Assembly: GCF_029227915.1 (NCBI RefSeq)
Contig: NC_079882.1
Location: 21,829,001 to 21,893,000 of the forward strand
DNA length: 64,000 nt
Direction: 5' to 3'
Origin: Hydractinia symbiolongicarpus
Lineage: Eukaryota > Cnidaria > Hydrozoa > Anthoathecata > Hydractiniidae
The first letter of the stretch is position 1; each line of letters opens with the position of its first letter. Below, piece by piece: positions 1 through 12,117 of the stretch. The translations under genes and the position numbers were made by a program. The notes below the pieces were generated by a model. It worked only from the letters and a program-made list of their open reading frames with translations. It did not search any database and was not told the origin of the DNA.

Positions 1-2
1 TA

Positions 3-98
3 AAAAAAACTGTACAGACGTGTCTAAGAATTGTTGAAAAGTATTGTGGAGGACTTACAGTTGGAAGAAAGGATTACCTTGCTTCTAGTGCCAGATAA
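3..98 (+). CDS. C-terminal end of an unidentified protein (partial gene)
   Basis: An open frame enters from the left edge and stops at TAA 96-98. It reads as a plausible protein tail ending in GGLTVGRKDYLASSAR. A splice acceptor (ctgtacag, 10-17) could begin the last exon at 18, in the same frame. AT-rich sequence with AATAAA signals follows (308-313), as expected for a 3' UTR. I do not recognise the family. The bulk of the gene lies outside the window, so the direction and the stop are the only firm points. Confidence 0.45.
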   Translation, partial: KKTVQTCLRIVEKYCGGLTVGRKDYLASSAR

Positions 99-3050
99 TT
101 TTCTAAATGCAAATATCTAACTGCATTTTTTTTATTTTATATAAAAATTTTCAAGACAGAGGAAAACAGTGAGTGGATAGTACAAAGAGAAGATCAATTA
201 TTTCAAACTGTTATATTTTATAACAAAAAGTTGATATAAGATGTTCTTGGGAACATTTTTTAATCTATTTCCCCCCATTTTCTTATATTTAGAATGCATT
301 GTCAACTAATAAAGAAATAAAAATAAAAAAGCAATTTTGGAAGCATATAGTATAAAATGAATGCACACAAAGAAAATGTTATAAATCATAATTCAAAATA
401 AACTTAACAAAGAGAAATAACATTCCATGACAAAGAACTCTATGTGTCTGTTTTATTTTTTTTCAAAAAAAAAATAAAGAAAGCAATGAGTTTTTAGAAA
501 AACTTTTGTTTGCCAGATTTGCTGTGAAATGTAAACAAAAGGATATGATTAGATGCATATGTTTTGTTACTACCAAACCTAGTGCCCATACCTCAATAAT
601 ATTTGATATCTTGTTTTACATACTTTTGGAGCAGCAATAGAGATCTAACAAGCAATTGGTCTTTGAGATAAAAGAGACATACTGGAATGGTCAATAAAAA
701 ATATAAAATTATTTTCTTGATTAACCCTTCCTTTATGTTTCTCTATAAATCAAAAATGGGCAGGTGGGCTTATCAGCCACATGTACCATAGGTACCATTA
801 CCACATTAATCAGCAAAACATTATCACAATATTTTTTTAAAAAAATTAACGCACAGCATATTCAGTATTCTGAAAATTTTCATCTATGCAGTCTACACTT
901 CTTTAACACTTTTGCTAAAAAAGTTTGGCAACCAACAGATTGTAAAATCATAAAAAATATCAAGGAATGTACTACAAATATAGGTAGTTAGCAATAAAGG
1001 GGAATAATATGTAAAAAACATATATATACCATATTTTTTGAATAAAACAGTTATAAAATAAAACAATAAATAATAAATATAAAGCATACATAGCACCAAA
1101 CTTTCTTCAATGTGTAAAAAAATTATTAAATATTTGTTAAATTTTAGGGCTTTTAGAAAATGTGCCCTTAAACGTGACAAAAATCATTATTTAGCAAACT
1201 AAAAAAAAAAATCACCTGGCAAATGATCTGCTTGCCATTCAAGCAAATCAGATAAACACAGCTTATTCCCAAGATGATATGATTACAAGAACGTTTTTCT
1301 TATTGCATATCCAGGGTAAAAAAACAGCATATCTCAAGATAATAAAAAACCGATAAAATTGGTTGATTTGTCCTCCAACATTATTTTTAATAACTCATTC
1401 TTGCTATGTTGCATAGCAATGATAGTGATCTTTTATGTTTATCTATTAGACACCTCCCTGCTAAATTCTTAGGGCCAATACGTCCTAGAGCCTTAATTCT
1501 TGACTATTATTCTAAACTTTGCCTTAAATGTCTATTAAATCCTCATATTTGGCAAGATTGATTAATCCTTTTAATAATTTATTATCCCTTTTTACGTGGT
1601 TAGCCCAATCACCAATTTATTAGGTCTCTACCTAAAAATCAGACAAAATCGAAATTAAGATCAAGGTTCTGAATGGGGTGTTATGGTACTGGAGCAGGGC
1701 ACATGCTACTTTGTCAGTGTAACAAAACCACACATTGTGTTCTTCAAAATGACTTTACTTAATACAATTTTTCCATTAGATCTAGGGATATTCTGCTGAT
1801 AATAACTTTGGTAGATCCCCAATGCCTTGAGAAACAATTGGAAATTAGACAATACAAAATGGTCACTTTACAGAAAGCAACTAAAGGTAAAGGTACAATT
1901 GGGGTTGTTTCAAACCAAGCTGTCAATAACGGTCAGATACAAAAACTCTTTATATTCAAAGTAGTCCAAGTTAGTCAAGGTAGTAAATGTAGTTCAAGGC
2001 TGTTGGAATTATTTTTTCTGGGTCAGATTGACTTGTGCTACTTGATTGCACACTACACATATGGACCATTCATTACAAATGCTTCAACACACTGGTGGTT
2101 CCTTGTTTCTGTATGATATGACTTTATAAAGTTTTTTAAACAACAATGATTCATGATAATCATGCCATTCAAGTAGTGAGTGATTCGTCACCTTAAAATT
2201 TTTACAAATATTATAGCAAACTTTTGATCTTTTGGTTATGGAAACTAGAGTTAATAAGGGCTAAATTAAAGCAAACACATGATCTTTAATAGTTCGCATG
2301 TTGGCAGTGTTGTGTTTGATTTTAACAGCAAGCACCTGATACACAATGCCATTTTCATGGTAAATGTTAAATTCAAAACAAAGTGTCCTCAATGAAATAT
2401 GCCAAGCAGTTCGTAATAAGCTGCAATAAGCAGATCTATAGATAACTTGAAATCATCTCTTTCTCTTTTTTAAAGAATTTTTTGCATTAACAGAATTTCT
2501 GAGCCAAAAAGCTATAATAACCTGAATTAAGATGTATGTAAATATTATTTTGCAACTAAATAAAGTGCATTGTACATAATAAACAAAATGTTCCTAGATG
2601 AGAAAGGCTTGACAGAGGCAAAAAAATGTTAGCATATAGAATTTAAGTGGCAAGTGAATCAGTGTCTTGTCATCAGTGTCTGGTCCTGCTAGGGAGCCAA
2701 AACTTTGTAGCTGTTGGTCATGTTGAAGAAGTGGTCACTATAGGCATACTCAACTGCTACTAAAATTGGAGGGGTGTATTTTGAAGTAGTCACTATAAGG
2801 AGGTGGTCATTATAGAAAGGTGGAACACAAGTTTGACTGTAAAAGAAAATGTTGCTTTTGATTCATAAGGTAGCAGCGTTATAAATGAAGACACATTCTC
2901 AGTATACTTTAACTTTACCTTAAACACAGAAGAAAAAAGTTTTTATTTAATGACCAAGGAGATTTATTTTTATTACATCCCTTTTCGATAAGGCCAGTTG
3001 ATTTTTTCTGTTATATACGGCATCTTCATTGCTTGCTACTACTACTTGAT
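99..3050. other. 3' UTR and gene-free AT-rich stretch
   Basis: After the stop at 98 there is AT-rich sequence with several AATAAA signals near 308-330. I see no exon-like block further on; the short open frames (764-991, 1808-2116) lack recognisable motifs. Around 2690-2845, repeated blocks of the type gtcactata/gtcattata followed by tttgactgta resemble the decayed end of a pogo/Tigger-like MITE, but no matching opposite end was found. Confidence 0.5.
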
Positions 3051-3073
3051 GCCTTCCTCTTCTCCTACTCAAG

Positions 3074-3835
3074 TTGTATCAAAAGACATTTACTGAACCT
3101 ATTTGCTCAACATATGCTATTGACTTCACTCACCCCCGTACCATACGAGCACAATCTAATGGTCTTATAAAAAATACCTTCTCACGCACCAATCTATTTG
3201 GTACTAAATCAATTTGTCATCAAGCTATTATATCATGGGGTATTCCTTTGAAGAGGAGTAAAAACATTAAATATCTTGGGGGTACATTTGATCAAAAAAG
3301 CAATGGGAAGAGCACATTAATGCCAAAAATAGAAAAATACTAATAAGTATTCCAAAATTAGAACCATTGCATCTTGTTTAACACCTCACACAAAAAACCT
3401 TTTAATTAATGCACTTAACATGCCATATTTCAACTACTGCTCCTCAACATGGGCTTGTAGATTAGGAAAATTAGAAAAACGAATAAAATCTGTCCATACC
3501 TTTCTTGGGAAAGAGGGGGAATATTCACTGTAATTTACTCATCAAAAATGATGCCATATTAGTTTTTAAAGCTATGAATCACATTGCTCTTGATAACATA
3601 CATTCAAAATTCTTTTTGGCAAAAAACTGATACAATCATAACAAGAGGAGCTTCAAAAAACGGGTTCATACTTCCCTTGGGCAACACAGAATTTGGCAAA
3701 AAAGCCTTCCTGTTTAGAGCTGCAAAAGTGTTGAATAATCTTCCAGACCAAGTGGCCTGTAATAGAAGTCTGCTTTCTTTTAAGACTTTCATCTCCAATG
3801 TATATTTGGAAAATTCTAATGGAAATCCCTTTTTA
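3074..3835 (+). mobile_element. Degenerate LINE reverse transcriptase, C-terminal part (CR1/Jockey-like)
   Basis: In shifting frames the sequence reads like the end of a non-LTR retrotransposon RT: thumb region with KYLGGTFDQKSN followed by INAKNRKILISI and a block like NALNMPYFNYCSSTWA, then a C-terminal tail with TEFGKKAFLFRAAKVLNNLP and LLSFKTFI (3584-3820). These are the usual 'YLG.. / HLNYC..W / FG..SF.. ..WN.LP' landmarks of the family. A second tail-like block (NLFGTKSICHQAIISW) lies upstream, at 3080-3240, so two copies may be joined. Stops and frameshifts make it a fossil. Confidence 0.7.
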
Positions 3836-4118
3836 ATTTTTGTTTTTAATTCTTTTTCTTTTCAATTTTCACAGATTATGTTACTATGTTTGATTGAGCT
3901 GAGGCTGTCTAAGGTTTATAATTTTTCTCTATAATTATTAGAGCACAGGAGTAGGAATTCGCAAATTGTTGTTTGTCCTCTACTCTAGCTCCAAATGATG
4001 GGATGGGCTCTGAGTGATCTTGTCAAATCTCATTGAGAGCAACACAAGCGACCATGATGTTCTTCTCTCAAATTGCTAGTTTCCTGATGGCAGCAAAAAC
4101 CTGGTCCTCTGGTTTGCA

Positions 4119-4488
4119 ACTTTAATTGGAGAAACTTTCACGAGAGAAACTTTCTCGAATTCGCGATTTTTGGCCATTTTCGCGAAAGTTTATCTCCTGA
4201 AAATGTTCGAGTTTTTTCATTCGCAAAACTTTATCTTGTGAAAGTTTCGGAATTTCTTCATTCACAAAAGTTTATCCATTAAGCTATTTTATCATTTCTC
4301 ACAAAAAACGCATGAAATAGTTAGAAATCTTATTTCAATAAAAAAATTTGTTACATTTTCAATTATGCCAAGAATTTTGAAGTTTTTTCTAACTGAAAAA
4401 TTCTTGTTCGCGAAAGTTTATCTTGCAAAAATTTGCAGGTTTCTTCATTTAGCAAAGTTAATCTCGTGAAAGTTTCTCCAATTAAAGT
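4119..4488. mobile_element. MITE with perfect 27-bp terminal inverted repeats
   Basis: Positions 4119-4145 and 4462-4488 are exact reverse complements (starting ACTTTAATTGGAGAAACTTT). The interior repeats variants of cgaaagtttatct in both orientations. Outside the perfect arms the flanks also pair loosely (ctggt..accag), so the true ends may lie a little further out. No open frame and no clear target-site duplication. A non-autonomous DNA transposon is the natural reading; superfamily unknown. Confidence 0.7.
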
Positions 4489-4693
4489 AGTTAAACTTTC
4501 ACCAGCTGCCCATCCTTTCGAAGATTTTCTTTATAGCACTCCAGCAGCTAAATAGCACCAGTGACCTTAGTCGAGAATTTGTAGTCACCCCATCGTGTGA
4601 GGAAATATATCGACGTACCTTCTCAATCTTTGCAGTTGCCAGGGCAGAAGCAGGATCAGGTATAAACATCAGAGCAATGTACAGTACAGTCTG

Positions 4694-5911
4694 CAGGCCC
4701 CGTCAGGAAGAAAAATGCTGGCGTGCGAGCTTCGCACGTCATGATACTTCTTAATAATTTTGAGGCATGCGTTGTTCGCACGGCATAATTTTCAATGGCG
4801 TGTGATGGCGTGTGCTCATTTTTGTTCCATTTTTTTTTCGAATAATCATAGAACTCGCATACAGCAACACTAATTTTGCCATGTTTTGAAAAGCAGGTAA
4901 TTTGTTGCAACGAAACTAAAATGTGCGATGCGTTCATTATTCATTATTTTTGAAAAAAAAAAGTATACGTCGTAGCAACAGAACGAAGAAAAAATATAAA
5001 ACATGCAAGTTACAGTCATAAAACTCTTTCAGTTAATAACTTTTTTGTAAATATTTTTTTAGAGGTAAATATTCTTTATTTTTATATTTTTCAAAAAAAA
5101 ATATATCATTAAACATTAAACTGTTTTTTTATAAAAAAATCCCTCATGTTATTATTGTTGCTTCGATCTTAAAACATTCCCCCTAAACAAAACAATAACA
5201 AGCTTTGTGGCGTCCTGTTTCTATGGCGATGTTTTAAAACTATACAGATTGTTGTCTGAGTTGTAAAGCAATGTTTGTTGAAAAATATTCAGAAAGCAAA
5301 GTCTGCATGTGGCAATTGATCACCATAACTATAATTAGATATCATGCTGACTCTGTGCTTGCAAAAGAAAATGCTGGAAGCGATTGCTGCGAAAGAACAT
5401 GCTGGAAGTGATTTCATATTAAGAAAGTAGCAAAAGCATTTAAAGAAGTAAAAGACGGAAAAGTTGAACTTTAAAATTTATTTATTAACTTCAAAAGAGC
5501 AACTAAATTAAAAAAAAAATTAAATGGTGAATTAACATTAATGTCTTTGTTTTTCTTTCATATAACTTGTGAGTAACATGATATATTTTTTTAAAGATTT
5601 ACTTGCGAGTAGTTTAATTATTGCTTACTCTTATTTATTTTACTTGCACTCGCATTGTACTCTCACTCTGAATTATTTTACTCACATTTATTTGTACTCG
5701 TACTCTCAAAGATGTGTAGCTTTACTCGCGATCGGTACTTTATATTATTCCTATGCGCCTTAATTGAACAGAACATTATTTATTTTGGTGTGCGAATAGC
5801 GCACGCCTGAGGTATTTAGTGTTTTTTTTGGCGTGATCGCACAGGAACATTCAAACATGGCGTGTGTGGGCGTGTGCGCATGCGATCGCACGCCATTCCT
5901 GACGAGGCCTG
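4694..5911. mobile_element. Non-autonomous DNA transposon, ~1.2 kb
   Basis: The left end CAGGCCCCGTCAGGAA is matched in reverse complement by the right end (TTCCTGACGAGGCCTG at 5896-5911) with one mismatch. Inside both ends are related GC-richer subterminal blocks built on ggcgtgcga/tcgcacgc. The five bases gtctg flank both sides (4689-4693 and 5912-5916), a possible target duplication. No transposase is visible; the interior is AT-rich. The CAGG start recalls hAT elements, but a 5-bp duplication would not fit hAT, so the superfamily is left open. Confidence 0.65.
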
Positions 5912-6357
5912 GTCTGAATGTAATCTACCAAGTACACGCTAACATCAGACCTTTGCAAGGAGGACGGCAGTCCTTTGTCTTTTGTTATAATTAAATCCCT
6001 TAAGGGTTTTGCGAGTTTATATTTGCGTGTTAAAAAACAATGCGCTCGCAAGAAATATCGGAGCAATTATATTTCTTGTAATAGCGAGATGCATTGTGTA
6101 AATGTATTGATAAGCTATTCCCTTAAGTATTAGCGTGAAGTAATTAAATAATAAATATCTTTCGCGAAGTTTCATAATATATTGCGCAAGAATGTATTGT
6201 TGATTAAATTACTTAAAAATATTCCAGCGCGTGTAATTTAAGAAACATATGAGAAGCATTTTCCCAACTATTAAATGACTCGCACGTTTTTTTATTAAAA
6301 GAATACAACTACAGTTTATTTTTGTAACATAAATGGTGTATATTCTGAAATACTTGC

Positions 6358-6632
6358 ATACTTTTTTTATTGCCGCTTTTTGTTTATATATAAGCTTTTA
6401 AAATCGGATCTTAAAAAAATTTCTATCGCCGCTTTTCGTTTATAAACTTTTAAAATGCAATCTAAAAAAAATTTCTATCGCTGCTTTTCGTTTATAAACT
6501 TTTAAAATGCGTTCTTAAAAAACATTTTTATCGCCGCTTTTCGTTTTTAAACTTTTAAAATGCAATCTAAAAAAGCATGACAAATGACATTTCATAAAAA
6601 TACAATCGTGACCATGACGAAAAAGTTTATTG
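6358..6632. repeat. Tandem array of a ~52-bp unit plus conserved tail (copy 1)
   Basis: About four imperfect units built around cgcttttcgtttataaac, ttttaaaatgc and aaaaacatttctatcgc. The array ends in a tail beginning gacaaatgacatttc and containing acaatcgtg and ccatgacgaaaaag. The same unit and tail recur at 13118-13440 inside a TA-flanked transposon, so this is probably a fragment of that element family. Confidence 0.75.
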
Positions 6633-8330
6633 AAGTACCTTTATATTAAAATCCTATTTCTAATTCAACTCTGATGACTAATTTTGTAATGGAACGCAAA
6701 CAACTAAAATTTCATATTTAATTACTGCAATTAAAAATTTGTAAAGAGTTTGCACAAAATAGATTGCTATAATTGATCTTGCAACCTATTCTGATTAAGC
6801 AATCGATCGTGTGGGGTCATTGTTTATCAGCGAGGCAATTATTTTCTTAAAAAAACCCAAAAGCTATCGCAATGTTATTGTTCTGTGTAACTATTCATGC
6901 TAGTTTCGCGTCCGCGGTAGATTACATTCAGACTGTACTGTATCTGCAGCAATGTATCAACCAGATTATCATTTACATCTGTGGTAACGTATTCACAATC
7001 AGGGAATGGAAAGTGATGTATAGACATTGCAAGCAAGTGGTAGTAAATATGGAAGACTAAAGTGTATTGGAAAGAGGGGTCCCTGTATAGAGCAGCCTTT
7101 GTAAGGAGTATGTGCCTTTTAAAAGTTGTGGAGTTAAATGCAAGTTGGGTATGTCTAATTAAGCTTGCCAGCAACACTACAGTCAAGTCAAAAAGTTTAA
7201 GGTCATAAATAAGTACTTGTGAACAAGGCTTTATATATATAAAGTAAGAATGCTGAAATATGATGCTATAAAATGTGTGAAAATTTTGCCAATGTGAGTT
7301 CAAAAATTGCAGCAGGGCACTTTTTAAAACATGGCATGACGGAGCCGAGGGGAGCGAAAGATAACACAGCAAAAATAACTGAGGTGTGTGTGGATACTTG
7401 TTGTGGTCCTGGAGTATAACTCAAACTTTCACTTTCTGGTCTCATGTTTGTCATTCCATATTAATACTAATAACCAGTAGATAGTTGGTTGCTATTTGTT
7501 GGTACACATGCAGCTCGGGCTGAGGATTTGGTTAAAGATAACTTGCTTAACATCATTTGAAAAAAGTATTGTATCTCGGAGATTGCCTCTTGCTCTCCTC
7601 TTTTAAATCATCAAATATCCTTGGAGGAATTTTCAGAAAATAACGTTTATCTCTCCTTTAGTTCCAAATTAGCTTTCACTTTCATAACTTCATTTTGACA
7701 AATTGTGTTTTTGTGATCATTTATAAATGCAGAACTCCATTTTGAATAATTTGTTTTGCAAAGGCAGCACTTTCCTAACTAAGACAAGTTAACAAGAAAT
7801 TCTAAAAAAATTGTTTGGTTAAAAAAAATGCATTTACTATCAAAGTTTGAGGCACTAGGAAAGTCTACTATACTGTAATTCTAAGAAATTAGTTATATAT
7901 ATAAGTACCATATTTAGGAACAAACAGAAGACAAATAGTGATTATTACAAATAAAACAAAATTATATATACCTCCACTAATGTGATTCGGTTGCTTTTTT
8001 TCAAAGTCTTTATGTTTATTCCCTACATAGAAACAAAATTGCATATAAACAGTGATTTTAATGTGTTCTCTTGAATTAAATTTTATGTTAAACAGCAGAC
8101 CAATGAACTTTTGTGTCTCTTTTTGGCATGCACTTTTATCAAAAAACATTTGTTAAGTACTCTAATGCTTTTAGATTTACACATTTAACAAGTAATTCTA
8201 AGGCCTAAGACTAAGATTATTAAAATCAGCAAAATTACAAATTAAGCATTAAAGCCCAGTATGACTTGTAGTGGAAAAATTGCCTTGAGGAGTTTGCAGA
8301 AAAGAGTTTAGTAGTAACTTAATTTTTTTT
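6633..8330. other. Gene-free stretch
   Basis: No exon, RNA gene or element with ends recognised. Overlapping short open frames on both strands (6872-7454) show no family motif. The block 7330-7450 is less AT-rich than its surroundings, and a minus-strand reading from 7454 could be a first exon, but nothing downstream supports it. Confidence 0.4.
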
Positions 8331-8817
8331 CAGGCTTGTAAGCATTGTGTACATGAGAATTGTTGTGGTATTGGAGGAAGGATTAGCGCTGACATTTAGT
8401 TTGTATGCAAGCGTTGCAAAGGTGAGATCATAGACAATTAAGTATTTCCAGTTTTGATGATGTACAACAGTGGCTCATTAGAGATAAACGAGAACTTCTG
8501 TTATTTAGGTGATATATGTTGAGTAGTAAAGGGGGTGTTGGAAGAAGTCTTACTTGCAGGACAGGTTATGCTTGGAAAAGGTTCAGAGAGTTACTTCCTT
8601 TGTTGACTAGCAGAGTCTTGTCAATTAAGGTAAAAGGTAGATTGTATGAGCCTTGTGTAAGAAGGTTATGTTATACAGTAGTGAGACATTGGAATGATAT
8701 GGAAATAGTTAGGCAGATGTGTAATGCCAGTCTGAGAAAAGAAAACAGTTGAGATGAGCTAAGAAGCAGGCTAGGTATCTGTAGCATTAGAGATGTTATC
8801 CAGATAAGAAGATGGTA
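8331..8817 (+). mobile_element. LINE fragment, same family as the 17-20.3 kb element
   Basis: Closely parallels 19563-20060: the zinc-finger remnant (KRCKGEI), SSKGGVGRS, then KRFRELLPLLTSRVLSIKVKGRLYE-type sequence. It lacks the 5' RT core and stops before the 3' tail. It keeps 14 bases (8558-8571) that are deleted from the 17-20 kb copy, which makes it useful for reconstructing that break. Dead, with internal stops. Confidence 0.85.
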
Positions 8818-9865
8818 AATGTGATGATGCGAAAAATAAAAACATCCAGCCTCAGCTGTAATTTAGGTGTTTTATATAAAAACAATGTGTATATATATAA
8901 GACACAACTTATAAAGTTTCATTAACCTTTTCAATGCATATGGCAAAATAAATTACAACAAATTAATGAACATTGGAAAAATATCAAACCAAAAATGTAC
9001 AACACTCTTCTTTGAGATTTCCCAGCCAGTGTTTACTTTGAAGAAACAATTATTTAAGATTTTTTAAAGATATTGACAATCCTTATACTTATATTTACTG
9101 TAGCCTCTTAGATGTTTCCAGATGTTTTTCTTAAATGACATGCACTGGAAAATTAGAAAAATAGTAAATTATGGTTAGTTACTTAGGTTGCGGTTAAAAA
9201 ATAATTAGATTTCAATCAATTTTTGGAGATTGGGTAAGTTGAGCTCTCCTCACTGTATATTTATTGGATGCGGTCACCCTCTGTCACGTGTTTTTGAGCG
9301 AGTTTGTTTACAGTATCTTCGCCACCGGCAATTTTGTAAGTAAAAATAATGGCGGCAAAATTCTGAATAAACAGTAAAACGCGATCAAGAGAATTTATAG
9401 CTAGAAACTTACGCTTAAATTTTAAGATTTAAGCAAGTAACATATAATTGTAGCTAGCTTAATAAGTAAGTAAGTAACAGTCTATTTGATGAGAAAATAA
9501 CTATATAATTACAAAAAACAAAATGTTTTATTGAAAAAGGAACTTTTAGCTAGATAAATTGCTAAAAAAAACAAGCTGGAGGACCATCACATTAGTTAAA
9601 TAACTATATTCTAAGGAGATGGCGACCATTATATATTTAGAATTTTCATTTTAAATAAATAAATACAAATTCTTTGTTTATTTTCTTCAATAAAATTAAC
9701 TATACATTGTAATTGGGTTTTTTAATGTGTTTGAGAATGTCAGGATTATTTTAGGTCAAATGATATAACTAGCTCCATAACCTCTTGCAATCCCCCCTCT
9801 ACAGATGATGCTTTTACCCTCCCACTCTCTCCTTCTTTTATATAGTTCGTGTTATTGTAGGCCTC
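8818..9865. other. Gene-free stretch
   Basis: AT-rich, no recognised gene. A short GC-richer patch around 9270-9350 contains cacgtg, a GTAAGT donor-like site and ATGGCGGC, which looks promoter-like, but the ATG runs into a stop after six codons. Confidence 0.35.
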
Positions 9866-10211
9866 CTTGTAGACAGATGTGCATATTTTATATGGCTAGC
9901 CTTACAAATATTGAGGGATATACCCTGTCTCTTATTCCAGGAGGGGACATGGCTAACAATAGGGAGTCCGATCCTAGAGTATTTAATGCTCATTCATTTT
10001 GAGCAATGCCAGACCAAATTTTAGGGTCCTTGCTCTGCCCTTTACAACGCCCTGCAACATCCAAAGGCCCACCACACAGTGTGCCATCTACCCCATTTCA
10101 TTCATATGACCGGGTTTAACCTGGGACTATGATGGTAACATATACTTGCCCTGACACGCACAAGGTGCTAAGGGAATCGCACAAAGTGCAAGAGTTTAAA
10201 CCACCAAGCTA
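9866..10211 (-). mobile_element. tRNA-derived SINE, diverged copy
   Basis: Matches the SINE at 49565-49914 over most of its length (agatgtgcatattttayatg, gctagcct, tattccaggagggg, agtatttaatgctcat, cacagtgtgccatct). Read on the minus strand the head is at about 10211, but the A/B-box region is badly eroded here. Oldest-looking of the four copies. Confidence 0.8.
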
Positions 10212-10769
10212 CTGCCGCTCCAGACTGTAAATTGCAAGAGTTGATGCAGCTGCTTCACTTCACCAGTTATAACCAAGTGTCAATACTGTCAAACAAAGCA
10301 GTATATCTAGCTAATTTGTTTTTTGTTTTGTTTCTGTTGTTTTTTATTGCTTTAGTCTTTCTTATTTAGTCAGGCAAATGACGAGGTGATTTGAAGAAAC
10401 TAGGTTCATGTCGGCAAAATTTTTCTTTGCACATGATTCAATTGCCTTGAATCTATACTATAAATGTATACTAATTATATCGGCGATAAAGAGTATTCCT
10501 TAAGGGCAAGAATTAAAAAGTGGTTGCTGAGCATTTTGCTTATTTACCCTAATAGAATTGAAGTTGTTTAAACTCACACAGTAAAAACGCAAATATGCAG
10601 TAAACAGTTCTATTAGCAAGAATACTAAAAACAACAACAAATAAATACAAAGAGCAGCGAGCATACACAAAAACAACTAAATATATACAACGATAAATGA
10701 GTGAGCATACTACTATATAAAGACGAAGTAGCTAATATAAAGCTGAGTCTATATTACAAATATATACAT
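10212..10769. other. Gene-free stretch
   Basis: AT-rich sequence between a SINE and the tyrosine-recombinase remnant. Nothing recognised. Confidence 0.4.
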
Positions 10770-11600
10770 AGTAGGTAATGCGAATATCCAAATCCAAATG
10801 TATGTTAAATTGTAAATTAGGAATGTGTGGTAAGGTGCAATGCCATGATTCGCTGGGCGGACAGGAGCTGAGATAGTGGCATGTGTAGGTAGAGAAACAT
10901 AGAATCTGACTTCCAGTCTCCAAAAATGGAGATTCCAGTGGAACCCCCGCTTCCAGTGCATATGTGGCACCACCCCGTCGAAATGAGTGAGTCCCATATA
11001 GGTGGGCAGGAACCCCAAGCTCTGTCAAAACTTTCTTAATACAGGCCATAAAAGATCGATAGGTAAAAATACTAGTAGTGAATGAGGCAGAGTTGTGCCA
11101 ACATAATGCTTGAAAGTTAGCTAGTACATCAGGTGTAAGAAAAAACGCGTGAGCGACAGCAGCAACTGGGCACAAAAGTGATGATGGAATAGCCACCAGC
11201 GGAACAGTAATAGTACGCTGTCCCAACTGGATGGTTTTACTCCAGCGAACTAGTATCAACAACTGTGAATCGGATAAAACAAAATCAGACCTAGTAAAGT
11301 TGATGTGAGCATTGAAGGCAGCTGACGATCTAGGTAGTAGGTGAGACTTGCGAAATAGACAAAAAAAGATACAAGGCAAATAGCCAAAAATGGGGCATGC
11401 TTACTGGAATTGAGATTTAAACGAGACCGGATACCAAGAAGCAAATTTATGGTAATAGGAAGACGGGGCTGTGGTGGAACACCAAGCATCCGCTTCATAC
11501 CAGTCAGAACAGAGGAGAGGATCCAGTTATCAGAGAGTGGATTATGGAACCCCATCTCCCGGTGCAAGAGGCAAGGGATTCTGGGAGGAACCTTCTAGAA
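10770..11600 (-). pseudogene. Tyrosine recombinase of a YR retroelement, degenerate
   Basis: On the minus strand, frames at 11567-11256 and 11379-10732 join into a DIRS/Ngaro- or Crypton-like tyrosine recombinase. N-terminal helices read REMGFHNPLSDNWILSSV and TGMKRMLGVPPQPRLPI. The catalytic part contains FRKSHLLPRS, SKTIQLGQRTITVPLV, LCPVAAVAHAF and the box GTHSFRRGGATYALEAGVPL. A change of frame then gives GDWKSDS-like sequence (read here as WRLEVRF/FLETGSQ) and a tail YLHMPLSQ. At least two frameshifts separate the parts, so it is inactive. No reverse transcriptase was seen next to it on this strand, so a Crypton-type origin cannot be excluded. Confidence 0.75.
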
Positions 11601-12117
11601 GGAGTAGGGCTGACCCACATGGAGTGGAGTACTAGGATACTCAATGGGGGTATGTACATACTGTGGAATTTAAACACTGATAATCAAGATTTATCAGTCA
11701 CTTAACTGTGAACAAGCTGACTTATATTAAAAGGCTCAAATTTAAAATGCAATTTGCTGATGTCAGACACCGACAGTCCTACAACCATACCCCGATGAAC
11801 ACACCTGTTCTTGTCTGATCAAGGAAGTTGAGCATCGTCAGGGCGGGATAGTACTTGGAGTTTCATTACCTGGCCCCTGGAAAAATTATTGGTCCAGTAC
11901 AAGTAATTACTTACCTTGGCATCGAGATATTTACAGTTAATCTCATGATTCCCTATGGAAAAGTTCAATGATCTTATGTCTACCTTACTGAAGAGGAGAA
12001 TAAAAAAAAGTGCACCAAACGTGATTGTTTTCAATAATTGAGTCTCTTTCCTTTGCTTGCAGGGTGGTAAAATGCGGTTGAATTTTTTTGTGACGCTTGA
12101 TCGATAGGTCCACCATG
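11601..12117. other. Flank of the YR remnant
   Basis: Probably decayed element sequence: tttgctgatgtcagacaccg (11753-11772) recurs with one change near 15992. No gene seen. Confidence 0.35.

Noticed and set aside
764-1180. Overlapping open frames on both strands
   Set aside because: AT-rich chance frames with no motif, no splice support and opposite-strand overlap.
4656-4937. Minus-strand frame with several cysteines and histidines
   Set aside because: Lies across the end of a DNA transposon; the composition comes from subterminal repeats.
6872-7454. Long overlapping frames on both strands (up to 165 codons)
   Set aside because: No domain, hydrophobic AT-driven composition and equal openness on both strands.
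11410-11598. Plus-strand frame opposite the recombinase
   Set aside because: Antisense shadow of the minus-strand tyrosine recombinase.
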